In this document: positions 26,237-37,043 of the stretch, piece by piece
How positions within the stretch are numbered: the first letter of the stretch is position 1
Layout of the letters: every line of letters starts with the position of its first letter
DNA from: Pseudomonas sp. 14P_8.1_Bac3
Lineage (GTDB): Bacteria; Pseudomonadota; Gammaproteobacteria; Pseudomonadales; Pseudomonadaceae
Assembly (NCBI RefSeq): GCF_025466085.1
Contig: NZ_JANLOD010000033.1
Coordinates: 104,963 to 168,962, forward strand
Direction: 5' to 3'
DNA: 64,000 nt
Position numbers and translations under genes: made by a program
The notes under the pieces: generated by a model
The model's database searches: none
The model's input: only the letters and a program-made list of their open reading frames with translations
Told to the model about the DNA's origin: nothing

Positions 26237-26797
26237 ATGCCCTGGAAGAACTCCGATTCACGCTACAGCACCGTGTCGATCACCCTGCACTGGTTAATGC
26301 TGGTCCTGCTGGCGCTGGTTTACGCCTGTATCGAATTTCGCGGGGTCTTTCCAAAAGGCAGCGGTGGTCGAACGCTGATCACCGAATCGCACTTCATGCT
26401 CGGGCTGACCGTATTCGTGCTGGTCTGGTTCCGGCTATTCGCCCGCAGCCTGGGCCCGGCGCCGCAGATCTTCCCCGCCTCCCCGCACTGGCAAACCGCC
26501 CTCGCGCGGGTGATGCACTGGGCGCTATACCTGTTCATGATCGCGATGCCGATTCTGGGTTGGCTGGTCACCAGCGCCAAGGGTCATCAGGTGATGTTCT
26601 ACGGTTTTGATCTGCCGATGCTGGTGTCCGAGGACAAGGCGTTGGCCAAACGTATCCAGGGCTGGCATGAACTCGGTGGCACCCTCGGTTACTGGCTGAT
26701 CGGCTTGCACGCGCTGGCGGGGATTTATCACCACTATGTGGTCGGCGATAACACGTTGCTGCGGATGATGCCCAAGCGAGTCAGCCGCAATACCTGA
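26237..26797 (+). CDS. Cytochrome b561 (CybB family)
   Basis: 186 residues with four membrane helices. The haem-binding His are in ITLHWLMLVLLALVY, ESHFMLGLTVFVLV, RVMHWALYLF and WHELGGTLGYWLIGLHALAGIYHH. It is a quinol-linked membrane cytochrome like E. coli CybB (a superoxide:quinone oxidoreductase). It is a single gene with a ribosome site (GAGGA) upstream. It is not closely similar to the cytochrome b561 at 5602-6147. Confidence 0.9.
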   Translation: MPWKNSDSRYSTVSITLHWLMLVLLALVYACIEFRGVFPKGSGGRTLITESHFMLGLTVFVLVWFRLFARSLGPAPQIFPASPHWQTALARVMHWALYLFMIAMPILGWLVTSAKGHQVMFYGFDLPMLVSEDKALAKRIQGWHELGGTLGYWLIGLHALAGIYHHYVVGDNTLLRMMPKRVSRNT

Positions 26798-26819
26798 ATG
26801 TGTGGGGCTGTTGCACACT

Positions 26820-27746
26820 TCAAAGTTGCGAATGAAATCCGCGGCGGCCCTGCAATCCGCCGGTATGGATGAAGATCAGGCGCGTGCCCCTGGCGAATCG
26901 TCCGGTGTCGAGCTGCTGCTTGAGCGTGAGCAGCGCTTTGCCGGTGTACAGCGGTTCGAGGGGAATGCCGCAGGCCTGCTCGGTTTGCGCAATGAAATCC
27001 AGTAACGGCGGATCGACTTTGGCGAAGCCGCCACGGCTGGCGTCGAACAGTTCATACGCCGGAAGCTGCAAACCCGCCTCTTGCACGATCGATTCAACGT
27101 GCTGCGCCACGCCATGGTCATCGGGCACCGCCAACGCGCCATACACCGGATGCTCCCCCGCTTCGGCCAGTACCAGGCCCGCCAGTGTGGTGCCGGTTCC
27201 GCAGGCCAGCCACCAGCCGTCGTAGTCATTCCAGCCCAGCCCATTCAACTGCTCGCTGACCATCGCCTTCAACTGCACGCAACCCTCGGCGCCCGGCAAA
27301 CCGCCGCCACCTTCCGGCACCGGCCACAGATCGGGATACAGCGCCTGCCAGGGTGTCCAGAACCCCGCTTCATGCCGCGCGCGATAGCCGCCAAACCCGA
27401 GCCAGTGCAGTTGCATGCCGAACGCCTGCAGATCGTTGACCGTTGGCGTGTCTTGCGGATGCCCCCGCAGCAAGCCGACCGTGGTGAAACCGAAGCGCTG
27501 CCCCGCCGCCGCCAGCGCATGCAGGTGATTGGAGTGCGCACCGCCCAGACTGATGATGCCCTGGGCACCGGCCTGATCGGCAGCCTTCAAATGTTCGATA
27601 AGCTTGAACCACTTGTTACCGCTGATGAGCGGGTCGATCAGGTCAAGGCGCAGGATGGCGACCTGAATGCCTGCTGCGGCGAGCCAGTCGAGGTCGAGTC
27701 GATCCAGTGGGGCTTGGGGGAGCCAATGATTGGGAGGGAGAAGCAT
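26820..27746 (-). CDS. PLP-dependent D-cysteine desulfhydrase / ACC deaminase family protein
   Basis: 308 residues of the tryptophan synthase beta (fold II) PLP family. The Schiff-base Lys45 is in ISGNKWFKL, the PLP phosphate loop is ACGTGTTLAG, and SLGGAHSNHLHALAAAG is the family block. It aligns with the YedO/DcyD and 1-aminocyclopropane-1-carboxylate deaminase group; exact substrate specificity needs the active-site Tyr/Ser pattern and cannot be settled here. ATG 27746 is preferred by family alignment; an upstream ATG at 27776 would add ten residues. Confidence 0.82.
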   Translation of the reverse strand: MLLPPNHWLPQAPLDRLDLDWLAAAGIQVAILRLDLIDPLISGNKWFKLIEHLKAADQAGAQGIISLGGAHSNHLHALAAAGQRFGFTTVGLLRGHPQDTPTVNDLQAFGMQLHWLGFGGYRARHEAGFWTPWQALYPDLWPVPEGGGGLPGAEGCVQLKAMVSEQLNGLGWNDYDGWWLACGTGTTLAGLVLAEAGEHPVYGALAVPDDHGVAQHVESIVQEAGLQLPAYELFDASRGGFAKVDPPLLDFIAQTEQACGIPLEPLYTGKALLTLKQQLDTGRFARGTRLIFIHTGGLQGRRGFHSQL

Positions 27747-27806
27747 GGAGGCTGGCTCAGGGTGAAGAGCCAGCATTCTAGTCGATCAAAAGGCGCCATG
27801 GGCGCC

Positions 27807-27890
27807 ATCGCGAGCAGGCTCGCTCCCACAGTGTTCTGGGGTGTTCACAAATCAAATGAACACTTCAATCCAGGTGGGAGCGAACCTGCC
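27807..27890. repeat. Imperfect REP pair
   Basis: CATCGCGAGCAGGCTCGCTCCCAC (first arm, 27807-27830) and GTGGGAGCGAACCTGCC (27874-27890) form an imperfect inverted repeat between two genes transcribed in the same direction. Confidence 0.7.
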
Positions 27891-27892
27891 TG

Positions 27893-29986
<2,094 letters not shown>

Positions 29987-30064
29987 TTACAGATTATGAG
30001 CACTCCAGCGGTCGCTCAATGACCGAAACTGACAAGTTAATGATCAAAGCGTGCATGAGCGTCG

Positions 30065-30238
30065 CTAGCGCAGGTTGAGCAAGCTCGGGACACCGGCGTT
30101 CATCGCAACGCAGCTTGCGTATTGCTTGCAGGCCCGGGTGCTGGCCGATTCCGGCGGGGCCGAAACCAGCACGATCAACACCAGCAAACCCAGGATCAAC
30201 AAAGGAACGTAGTAGCCAGGATGACTTTTTATTTTCAT
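30065..30238 (-). CDS. Small single-pass membrane protein of unknown function
   Basis: 57 residues: a basic N-terminus (MKIKSHPGYY), one hydrophobic helix (VPLLILGLLVLIVLVSA) and a short polar tail with two Cys (ACKQYASCVAMNAG). An in-frame start at 30292 would give 75 residues. No known family is recognised. It sits between fadH and kshA on the same strand, with no steroid-type promoter motif in front. Confidence 0.5.
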   Translation of the reverse strand: MKIKSHPGYYVPLLILGLLVLIVLVSAPPESASTRACKQYASCVAMNAGVPSLLNLR

Positions 30239-30313
30239 TGTCAGTGCTCTCGTGACCATCAAGACCAGGCCCTGGAGTGATCTGTCGGTCACTCCAGGGC
30301 GCCCTTTGCTCCG

Positions 30314-31354
30314 TCAGCGCTCGTCGACCGTGACGAACTCGCGACGCTCCGCCATGAACGCGGGGACCTCATCCTCATCGGTGAAGAACTGCTCGTACCA
30401 TTCGCGCAGCTGATAGACCGGCCCATCGGTTTCCGCCAGCACCGGCTTGTCGATGCGGATCTTGTGTTTCCAGATCACCACGTCCTGGTAGAACGAATCG
30501 CGGTTGCCCTGGACGTAGGCCCTGGCCACTTCCCGGTTCTGCTCTTCAGTCCAGCCCGGCACGCGCTTGACCATACAGCCAAAGCGCAGGTCGAAGCTGT
30601 TGGGCGTGACCGGCACATGGCTGTTCAGCAGAATGGCGTGGATACGCACATCGCCAAACATCGAGCTGATGTGCGTGAAGTGGGTGGCCGGGCCGTAGTA
30701 GGCCGACGGCGCGATCAGGTCACCGCCCAGGCGTTCGGAGTCACCGTGGAAAATCTGGTGGCCGATATGTCCTTCGAAGACGTTGGCGAAGTATTTGGTC
30801 GGCGTGCCGTGTACCGGGCCGAAGTGCTGGGCATCCACCAGGTTATCGACCAACTCCCGCGGGTTGGTTTCGATCAGCATGGTGTCGATGTTCCAGTCAT
30901 GAACCCAGTCGGGATCGTCCATTTCCGGCAGGTGCGGAATGACCACGCCCTCCTTCGGCGGACGGCCCTCGGGGTTGTTCCACACGAACAGCAGCTTGTT
31001 CTCCTCGCAGGTCAACCAGCTGCGCGTCTTGGCCTTGGGCGGAATGCGTTTGCAGTAGGGAATCTCCACGCATTTGCCGGCGGTGTCGTACTTCCAGTGA
31101 TGGAACGGGCACACCAGCCTGTCATTCTCGACCGTGCCCTGGGACAGGTCGGCGCCCATGTGCGGGCAATAGGCATCGAGGATGCTGATGGAACCCTGGC
31201 TGTCGGCAAAAGCCACCAGCCGTGTACCAAATATCTCCAGGGTGTGGGGCTTGCCGTCACGGTAATCCTCGGCGTTGCCCAGGCAATGCCAGCCGCGCGC
31301 GTACCGGTGGGTACGCTGGGCATTCTCGATGTTGATTTCAGCGAGTTTCGTCAT
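30314..31354 (-). CDS. kshA: 3-ketosteroid 9-alpha-hydroxylase, oxygenase component (KshA-like)
   Basis: 346 residues. Rieske [2Fe-2S] ligands are Cys63, His65, Cys82 and His85 (YCPHMG and CPFHHW), and the mononuclear iron ligands are His177 and His182 with bridging Asp174 (LVDAQHFGPVHG). The stretches RYARGWHCLG, GKPHTLEIFGTRLVAFADS and YQLREWYEQF follow Mycobacterium tuberculosis KshA closely. KshA hydroxylates C9 of 3-ketosteroids, which leads to opening of ring B. Electrons would come from the KshB-like reductase at 57775-58797. It has its own promoter with a steroid box. Confidence 0.9.
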   Translation of the reverse strand: MTKLAEINIENAQRTHRYARGWHCLGNAEDYRDGKPHTLEIFGTRLVAFADSQGSISILDAYCPHMGADLSQGTVENDRLVCPFHHWKYDTAGKCVEIPYCKRIPPKAKTRSWLTCEENKLLFVWNNPEGRPPKEGVVIPHLPEMDDPDWVHDWNIDTMLIETNPRELVDNLVDAQHFGPVHGTPTKYFANVFEGHIGHQIFHGDSERLGGDLIAPSAYYGPATHFTHISSMFGDVRIHAILLNSHVPVTPNSFDLRFGCMVKRVPGWTEEQNREVARAYVQGNRDSFYQDVVIWKHKIRIDKPVLAETDGPVYQLREWYEQFFTDEDEVPAFMAERREFVTVDER

Positions 31355-31428
31355 TGTTATTGTTCCTCGGTTGCAGACTTCGGAGCAGGCAACGCTCCCA
31401 AGAAATACAGGGTGACCCCATGGCGCCC

Positions 31429-31473
31429 ATCATCAGGTGGCCGCGCAACGGGATCATCCTTCAGTTGGACTAG
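31429..31473 (-). promoter_or_regulatory. Steroid box and -10 for kshA
   Basis: CATCCTTCAGTTGGACTAG (31455-31473), CATC end facing kshA. A -10-like GATGAT (reads on the minus strand, 31434-31429) stands 20 nt from the motif end. The motif is the least conserved in the left half of the ten sites. The start codon lies 100 nt downstream. Confidence 0.65.
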
Positions 31474-31524
31474 GTCAAATGCGATGGACTCTCACACAGC
31501 GACACAGGACGCGACGTGTCACGG

Positions 31525-32901
31525 TCACTGGCCAAAACGCCGGGCAGCTTCCGGACCGAAGTCCCGGGGACTGAAACCGGGCCTGTTCAACAGGTAGCCG
31601 TTGCGCTGTTCATTGATCAGGTTGAACGCCAGGTAGCTGCCGGCGTTGAGGTCGTAATAAAGACCCACCCCCGCTTGCGGCCGCTGGCTTTCGTAGGCGT
31701 AGAAATAGTTGACCATCGACGTGCGCCACAGCTCGCCGCGGTTGTCGTAGTTGTCGGCGAGCATCGGGAACCAGGTGTCTTCGTCGATGTACAACTTGCG
31801 TTTGCCATAGAGGTGGCGGAAGCCCGGCTTCAAGGTGCCCTCCAGCTCCCATACCCGATGACGCTCATAACGCATGGCATCCGGACTGATGTGCCCAGGT
31901 GTCAACAGGTCGGCGTACTTGAGGTTGGCCGCGTGCAGGCGATAGGTGTTGTAGGGAATGAACATCTCGCGCTTGCCGACGATCTTCCAGTCATAACGTT
32001 GCCCGGAACCGTTGAACAGCCGAACCTCGTCCACGGTGATCGAGCCACCGCTGCCCGGGAACGACATGTCGAAGCCATAGCCCGGCGACTGGCGCACGCG
32101 CCGGGTGCCCGGATCGTAACGCCAGGCCTGGCGAGGTTCGGTCTTGTCGTTCCAGAACTCGGTCCCAGTATTGATCTCGCCCTTGTCGCGCTGCGGCAGC
32201 AGGGTTTCGTTGAGATAGAACGACGAGTTGCCGGTGGTATCGCCCACCTTGCCCGGCTCCAGCGCGGGGGCCAGGTTGCGCGAATGTACGCGCCCCCAAT
32301 TGATGTTGCCGTCCTTGAGCACGTAGGCGTTGTCTGAGGTGTATTCCTCGGTCCAGGCGCGCAAGGTGAAGGTCGAGGCATTCTTCAGCAGCTCAAGACC
32401 GCTGCGCGGTACCGGGAATGGTGTGCCGCCGGTCTTGCCGACCACCCCTTCGCCATCATCCACCAGCCGCGCCACGCTGGCGTTCTCGCGGGTGGCCTGG
32501 CATACCGCATCATTGAAACGGAAATCCCGGTGCGAAGGGTAGACCGGCATTTTGTAGGTGGCCGGGTACAGCTTGAACAGGGCTTTCTGGCCGTCGGACA
32601 GAGAGTCGCTGTATTGCGCGAGGTTCTGCGCGGTAATGACGAACAACGGTTTTTCGTCCGGATACGGGTCCACCGGATGATTGCCGGTGCCCTTGAAATC
32701 CACATGAGGCGGCGCCCCCAGCCATTTGCCACTGAATGCAGGGATGCTGCCGTCGGCGTTGCCGGCCTTTTCCGCACCCAGACACGTCAAATCATTGCCC
32801 AGGCGCGCGACGTCTTCCGGGGCGGCATTCGCCGTCCCGACGCCACAGCATCCCATCAACAACACCAGGGCCCAGCCCGCGGACTGATTACTGCCGGTCA
32901 T
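31525..32901 (-). CDS. DUF1329 family protein (outer-membrane lipoprotein-sorting-like)
   Basis: 458 residues with a signal peptide (about 1-27, ending TANA). The body shows the DUF1329 pattern: KWLGAPPHVDFKGTG, PDEKPLFVITAQNLAQYSD, RVRQSPGYGFDMSFPGSGGS, YERHRVWELEGTLKPGFRHLYGKRKLYIDEDTW, and is predicted to form a LolA/LolB-like half barrel that can hold a lipid. DUF1329 genes usually travel with DUF1302 genes in steroid and other hydrophobic-compound clusters; here the DUF1302 gene is 21.5 kb away in the same island. A role in moving steroid across the envelope is inferred. It has its own box. Confidence 0.85.
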   Translation of the reverse strand: MTGSNQSAGWALVLLMGCCGVGTANAAPEDVARLGNDLTCLGAEKAGNADGSIPAFSGKWLGAPPHVDFKGTGNHPVDPYPDEKPLFVITAQNLAQYSDSLSDGQKALFKLYPATYKMPVYPSHRDFRFNDAVCQATRENASVARLVDDGEGVVGKTGGTPFPVPRSGLELLKNASTFTLRAWTEEYTSDNAYVLKDGNINWGRVHSRNLAPALEPGKVGDTTGNSSFYLNETLLPQRDKGEINTGTEFWNDKTEPRQAWRYDPGTRRVRQSPGYGFDMSFPGSGGSITVDEVRLFNGSGQRYDWKIVGKREMFIPYNTYRLHAANLKYADLLTPGHISPDAMRYERHRVWELEGTLKPGFRHLYGKRKLYIDEDTWFPMLADNYDNRGELWRTSMVNYFYAYESQRPQAGVGLYYDLNAGSYLAFNLINEQRNGYLLNRPGFSPRDFGPEAARRFGQ

Positions 32902-32937
32902 TATTATTCTCCTTGTTCAGTTCGACATTGGTTGCCC

Positions 32938-32983
32938 AGTATCGACATCTCAGGATTCGACCAGCATCGTCCGCACGGACTAA
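32938..32983 (-). promoter_or_regulatory. Steroid box and -10 for the DUF1329 gene
   Basis: CATCGTCCGCACGGACTAA (32965-32983) with the perfect core GTCC-GCAC-GGAC, CATC end facing the gene, 63 nt before its ATG. GATACT (32943-32938, minus strand) is 21 nt from the motif end. Confidence 0.75.
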
Positions 32984-33004
32984 CGCATTTTCACGTCCGG
33001 CGCG

Positions 33005-34207
33005 TCATAGCGGCGACGCCGTCGGCTGCGGCGCGCCCAGCGCCACCACGCTGTTAAGCATGATCCGCACCAGCTCGGTCTGGCGCCGCACGCCGGTCTT
33101 GGAAAAGATCGAGCGCAAATGCGCCCGCGCCGTATTGCGCCGGATATTCAGGGTTTCCGAGGCTTCCTCCAGCGACAGACCGTTGGCCAGTTCCAGGGCC
33201 AGCGCGGTTTCCGCCGGGGTCAGGTTGTACAGCTGCGACGTCAGTACCGTGCTGACCAGCGACTTGCTGACCGCGTCGCGCACATACACCACCACCGTGG
33301 GTTTGCCCTTGCCTTCGAGCAGTTCCTGGGACGGGATCAGCTCCACCACCACGCCGAGACTGACCAAGCCCGAAGGGCGGGATATCGACGTGGCCTCAGC
33401 CACCTGCACACCCTTGGCGACGCCCTGCCTGGCGCGCTGGAAGGCGTTGCGCACCAAGCGCGCCAGCTCACGATTGTCGCTGGGGTAGGTCGCTTCCAGT
33501 CGACCGCCCACCACCTTGAGGCCGTCCTGGCTGTCGATAATCTCGCGGGCTACGGGATTGAGTTGCACCACGCTGCCGTTTTCATCGAGCACGATGGTTG
33601 CCACCGCCAGGCGGCTGATGGTCTGGGAATACAGGCTGCCCAGCGACTCGCTGCGGCCCAGCAGCGAATGCATGTGCAAGGCCCGGCGCAAATGCGGCAA
33701 CAGCATGGCGCACATGGCCCGTTCGGCCTCGCTGAACCGGGGCTGGCCCTGAGGCCGATTGACCCGGAAGCGTACGGTGCCGCCATCCGGAATGCGGATA
33801 TCGGCACCGAGCATGTGGTAGCAATCGTAAGGTTGGCAATACAACAGGTAAAACGCCGAACGGCTCCATTCGGCATCGCTCATCAGTTCATCGACCGTGA
33901 ACACCGTGTCGGTGGGCAGGCTGTCGAACAGGGTGGATTTGGAGTAATAGGCAAAATGATTGATCCCGCCCTCCCCCAGCTCGATATCGCCCGCAACCAC
34001 CATGGGCGACAGCAGCGGCTCGTCCTGGACCCGCAGGATCAACGTCACGAAGTTGGCCTTGAACAACGCCCGCAGCTTGCGCAACGCATCGCTCAAACTG
34101 CGGGTATTCATCGCCGAATCGTAAAGGTCGCCAATGAGCTGTTCGTACTCGGCTAACTCCAGGCCCATGTGTGCCAGGACCTGTGCATTGGGCAGACAAC
34201 TTTGCAT
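33005..34207 (-). CDS. LuxR-family transcriptional regulator, candidate activator of the steroid island (TeiR-like)
   Basis: 400 residues. The C-terminal LuxR helix-turn-helix is clear (LTPAETALALELANGLSLEEASETLNIRRNTARAHLRSIFSKTGVRRQTELVRIM, about 330-385). The N-terminal two thirds contain GAF/PAS-like sensor sequence (LAVATIVLDENGSVVQLNPVAREIID). Size and layout match TeiR, the LuxR-type activator of testosterone catabolism in Comamonas testosteroni. ATG 34207 is chosen because GGGGA lies 6 nt upstream; another ATG is 6 nt earlier. It is the last gene behind ipdF, maoC and the thiolase, so it would be under its own positive control through the ipdF box. No KstR or KstR2 gene is present. 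Confidence 0.85.
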   Translation of the reverse strand: MQSCLPNAQVLAHMGLELAEYEQLIGDLYDSAMNTRSLSDALRKLRALFKANFVTLILRVQDEPLLSPMVVAGDIELGEGGINHFAYYSKSTLFDSLPTDTVFTVDELMSDAEWSRSAFYLLYCQPYDCYHMLGADIRIPDGGTVRFRVNRPQGQPRFSEAERAMCAMLLPHLRRALHMHSLLGRSESLGSLYSQTISRLAVATIVLDENGSVVQLNPVAREIIDSQDGLKVVGGRLEATYPSDNRELARLVRNAFQRARQGVAKGVQVAEATSISRPSGLVSLGVVVELIPSQELLEGKGKPTVVVYVRDAVSKSLVSTVLTSQLYNLTPAETALALELANGLSLEEASETLNIRRNTARAHLRSIFSKTGVRRQTELVRIMLNSVVALGAPQPTASPL

Positions 34208-34283
34208 AACCATTCCCCAGCAGGAGGCCCGACCCGCGGGCCCCCATGGATTCAATCAAGAAAGCGCAGCCGGCCCGCTTGCT

Positions 34284-35489
34284 TCAGGGCAGTTCGAACA
34301 AGCCCGCGGCGCCCATCCCGCCACCAATGCACATGGCGATGACCACATAGCGCACACCACGGCGGCGCCCCTCGAGCAAGGCATGGCCCACCATCCGCGC
34401 ACCGGACATGCCGAACGGGTGGCCGATGGCAATCGCGCCGCCATTGACGTTCAAGCGCTCCGCCGGTATCTCCAGCGCATCGCGGCAATGCAATACCTGG
34501 CTGGCGAAAGCCTCGTTGATCTCCCACAAACCGATGTCCGCCACGCTCAGGCCAAAACGCTTGAGCAACCTGGGGATGGCGATCACTGGGCCGATGCCCA
34601 TCTCTTCCGGTGCGCAACCGCCGACGGCGATGCCTCGGTAGATACCCAGCGGCGTCAAGCCGCGGCGCCTGGCTTCGGCACGACTCATCAGCAGACTTGC
34701 CGCGGCCCCGTCGGAAAATTGCGAGGCGTTGCCGGCGGTGACGAACTCGCCCTGTTCAATCCATTTACCGTCCTTCCAGACCGGCTTCAATCCCGCCAGG
34801 TCTTCCAGGCGCGTCGTCGGCCGGTTGCACTCGTCACGCAGCACCTGCACGCGCTCATGACCATTGGGCTGACCGTCGGCGAATAGCAGCTTGTCCACAC
34901 TCAGGCCAACAATTTCCTCATCGAAAAGGCCAGCCCGTTGCGCGGCGGCGGTGCGCAGCTGGCTTTGCAGCGAATATTCGTCTTGGGCCGCGCGGCTGAT
35001 GCCATAGCGACGGGATACGATCTCGGCGGTTTCGATCATCGGGATGTAGGCGCTGGGCATCACTTGCAACACCGCTTCGGACTGGGCGCGGTAACTGTTC
35101 TTGTGTTTGGTCTGGGTCAGCGACAGGGACTCCACGCCACCGCCGATGGCGATGTTCATCTCGCCAGCCATGATGCTCTTGGCCGCCACGCCGATGCTCA
35201 TCAGGCCCGAGGCGCACATCCGGTCCAGGGCCATGCCCGGCACGCTGTCCGGCAAGCCGCCGGTATAGGCGCAAAGCCTGCCGATGTTATAGGCCTGGGT
35301 GCCCTGCTGCACCGCCGCGCCCATGATCACGTCCTCGACATCGCCCGGCTCGATGCCGGCACGCTCGACCACCGCGCGAACCACATGGCCACCCAGCACC
35401 GGGGCCTCGGTATCGTTGAACGATCCACGAAACGATTTGGCCAGCGCGGTACGGGCAGTGGCGACGATTACAACTTCATTCAGGTCCAT
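34284..35489 (-). CDS. Thiolase (acetyl-CoA acyltransferase)
   Basis: 401 residues with a thiolase N-terminal nucleophile Cys in [11 protein letters not shown], the His of [10 protein letters not shown] and the second Cys of [12 protein letters not shown]. It cleaves 3-ketoacyl-CoA. It differs clearly from the FadA6-like thiolase at 37984-39135, so it probably serves another step, such as side-chain or late C/D-ring beta-oxidation. It follows maoC by 7 nt in the ipdF operon. Confidence 0.88.
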   Translation of the reverse strand: MDLNEVVIVATARTALAKSFRGSFNDTEAPVLGGHVVRAVVERAGIEPGDVEDVIMGAAVQQGTQAYNIGRLCAYTGGLPDSVPGMALDRMCASGLMSIGVAAKSIMAGEMNIAIGGGVESLSLTQTKHKNSYRAQSEAVLQVMPSAYIPMIETAEIVSRRYGISRAAQDEYSLQSQLRTAAAQRAGLFDEEIVGLSVDKLLFADGQPNGHERVQVLRDECNRPTTRLEDLAGLKPVWKDGKWIEQGEFVTAGNASQFSDGAAASLLMSRAEARRRGLTPLGIYRGIAVGGCAPEEMGIGPVIAIPRLLKRFGLSVADIGLWEINEAFASQVLHCRDALEIPAERLNVNGGAIAIGHPFGMSGARMVGHALLEGRRRGVRYVVIAMCIGGGMGAAGLFELP

Positions 35490-35496
35490 GAGGCAC

Positions 35497-35967
35497 TCAC
35501 TTGCAAAGGGGGTGGAAGGTGTAGCGGCTGATGGTGTCGATCACGCAACCGGGACGGGCCTGGCCCTCAACTTCCACGGTGATGCGCACCACCACTTGTA
35601 CGGTGTCGCCCAGCGCTTCGGCGCGAATGATCAGGCCGCTGCCGCGCACCCGCGAGTCGACCCTGACCGGCGCCGGAAAGCGCACTCGGTCGCTGCCGTA
35701 GTTGACCCCCATCGCCATGTTTTCGAGGGTCATCAACTGCGGCATGAACAGATTGGCCAGCGACTGGGTCAGGTAGCCGTGGGCAACGCAGGCGCCGAAC
35801 GGTCCGTTGGCGGCACGCACCGGGTCGACATGGATCCACTGGTGATCGCCGGTGGCCTCGGCGAACAGGTCGATGCGCTGCTGGCTGATGGTCAACCATT
35901 CGGTGTGCCCCAGGTCCAGGCCTTCGGCCGCGAGCAACGCCCGGGCACTGCTGAATACGTGGCTCAT
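35497..35967 (-). CDS. MaoC-type enoyl-CoA hydratase
   Basis: 156 residues, single hot-dog domain. The hydratase motif D-X4-H is present in [30 protein letters not shown]. The family adds water to trans-2-enoyl-CoA to give (R)-3-hydroxyacyl-CoA. It lies between ipdF and a thiolase, so it probably hydrates an unsaturated CoA ester of the steroid C/D-ring or side-chain route. Substrate is inferred from context. Confidence 0.87.
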   Translation of the reverse strand: MSHVFSSARALLAAEGLDLGHTEWLTISQQRIDLFAEATGDHQWIHVDPVRAANGPFGACVAHGYLTQSLANLFMPQLMTLENMAMGVNYGSDRVRFPAPVRVDSRVRGSGLIIRAEALGDTVQVVVRITVEVEGQARPGCVIDTISRYTFHPLCK

Positions 35968-35977
35968 GTATCAATCC

Positions 35978-36763
35978 TCACGCTTGTTGCGAACTGACGG
36001 ACAGCACTTCGCCGACCAGGTAGGAGGCATAGTCGCTGGCCAGGAACATCATCACGTTGGCCACCTCCCAGACTTCCGCGGCGCGACCGAACGCTTCGCG
36101 CCCGGCCAGGCTCGCCAGCAGTTGTTCACTGGAGGCCTTCTTGAGAAAGTCGTGCAGGGCAATCGATGGCGATACCGCGTTGATGCGCACGCCGAACTCG
36201 GCGGCTTCCAGCGCGCTGCAGCGGGTCAGCGCCATGACGCCGGCCTTGGCGGCGGCGTAATGGGCCTGCTCTTTCTGCGCCCGCCAACCGAGCACCGATG
36301 CGTTATTGACGATGGCCCCCGCGCCGCGCCGCTGCATGTGCGGCAACATCGCCCGGGTCATGCGGAAGGTGCCGGTCAGGGTCACGTCGAGAACCCGCAA
36401 CCACTCTTCGTCGCTCATCTCCACCACGCGTTTCTGGCCACCCAGCCCCGCATTGTTGATCAGCACGTCGACCCCGCCCAGGGCGTCCTCGGCTGCAGCC
36501 ACCAAGGCCTGGACTTCGTCTTCGACGGTGACATTGCACAGCTGGCCAAAAATCGCCTGCAGACCGGTTTCGGCTTTCAGGCGCTCGACCGCTTCCTCCA
36601 GCCGGCGCGGGTGGACGTCGGAAATCATCAATGCCCGACAACCCTCCTCGGCACTGCGCCGGGCCGCCGAATAACCGATACCGGCACCGGCGGCAGCGGT
36701 GATCAATACCGACTTGCCGGCCAACAGTTGGTGACCGGGCACATAAGGGGGGGCTTGTTTCAC
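35978..36763 (-). CDS. ipdF: IpdF-like 3-oxo/hydroxyacyl-CoA dehydrogenase of HIP degradation (SDR)
   Basis: 261 residues from GTG 36763, with GGAGG 8 nt upstream; M. tuberculosis IpdF has 262. The match is dense: GLGGQKRVVEMSDEEWLRVLDV, NNASVLGWRAQ, HYAAAKAGVMALTRCSALEAAEFGVRINAVSPSIALHDFL, and EAFGRAAEVWEVAN. Catalytic Ser, Tyr and Lys of the SDR fold are in NNASVLG and HYAAAK. IpdF oxidises the 5-hydroxy group of the CoA-activated C/D-ring acid derived from HIP (3a-alpha-H-4-alpha(3'-propanoate)-7a-beta-methylhexahydro-1,5-indanedione). The open frame runs further upstream to 37165 but that part is not coding. Confidence 0.93.
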   Translation of the reverse strand: MKQAPPYVPGHQLLAGKSVLITAAAGAGIGYSAARRSAEEGCRALMISDVHPRRLEEAVERLKAETGLQAIFGQLCNVTVEDEVQALVAAAEDALGGVDVLINNAGLGGQKRVVEMSDEEWLRVLDVTLTGTFRMTRAMLPHMQRRGAGAIVNNASVLGWRAQKEQAHYAAAKAGVMALTRCSALEAAEFGVRINAVSPSIALHDFLKKASSEQLLASLAGREAFGRAAEVWEVANVMMFLASDYASYLVGEVLSVSSQQA

Positions 36764-36796
36764 AGCGTCTACCTCCGAAGAAATCAATACGCTGCA

Positions 36797-36841
36797 GTTG
36801 TACGGAGGGGGCGATGCGGGCGCATCGTCAAAATGGGGTAT
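36797..36841 (-). promoter_or_regulatory. Steroid box and -10 for the ipdF-maoC-thiolase-luxR operon
   Basis: CATCGTCAAAATGGGGTAT (36823-36841), CATC end facing ipdF, 59 nt before its start. TACAAC (36802-36797, minus strand) begins 20 nt from the motif end. The left half is perfect and the right half is degenerate (GGGGTA for GGACTA). Confidence 0.6.
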
Positions 36842-36936
36842 GGACGCGTGGAGCAACACATGCACCGCGCTATCCGCTTCGCGGGCAAGCTGCAGGGGAA
36901 CGCGCTCGCTTGACATCAGGTTGGCTGTCAGGCCGT

Positions 36937-37030
36937 CATCGCTGGCAGGCCAGCTCCCACAGTAGATCGGGTATGACTGCGGGAGATGGGTCGGCTGTAA
37001 CGCCGCCATCGCTGGCAGGCCAGCTCCCAC
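36937..37030. repeat. Two direct REP-like units
   Basis: The unit CATCGCTGGCAGGCCAGC followed by TCCCAC occurs at 36937-36960 and 37007-37030, 70 bp apart in the same orientation. The same unit occurs near 49435-49458 and 49569-49592. The internal GCTGGC..GCCAGC gives each a small hairpin. Confidence 0.85.
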
Positions 37031-37043
37031 TGGGATCGGGGCC

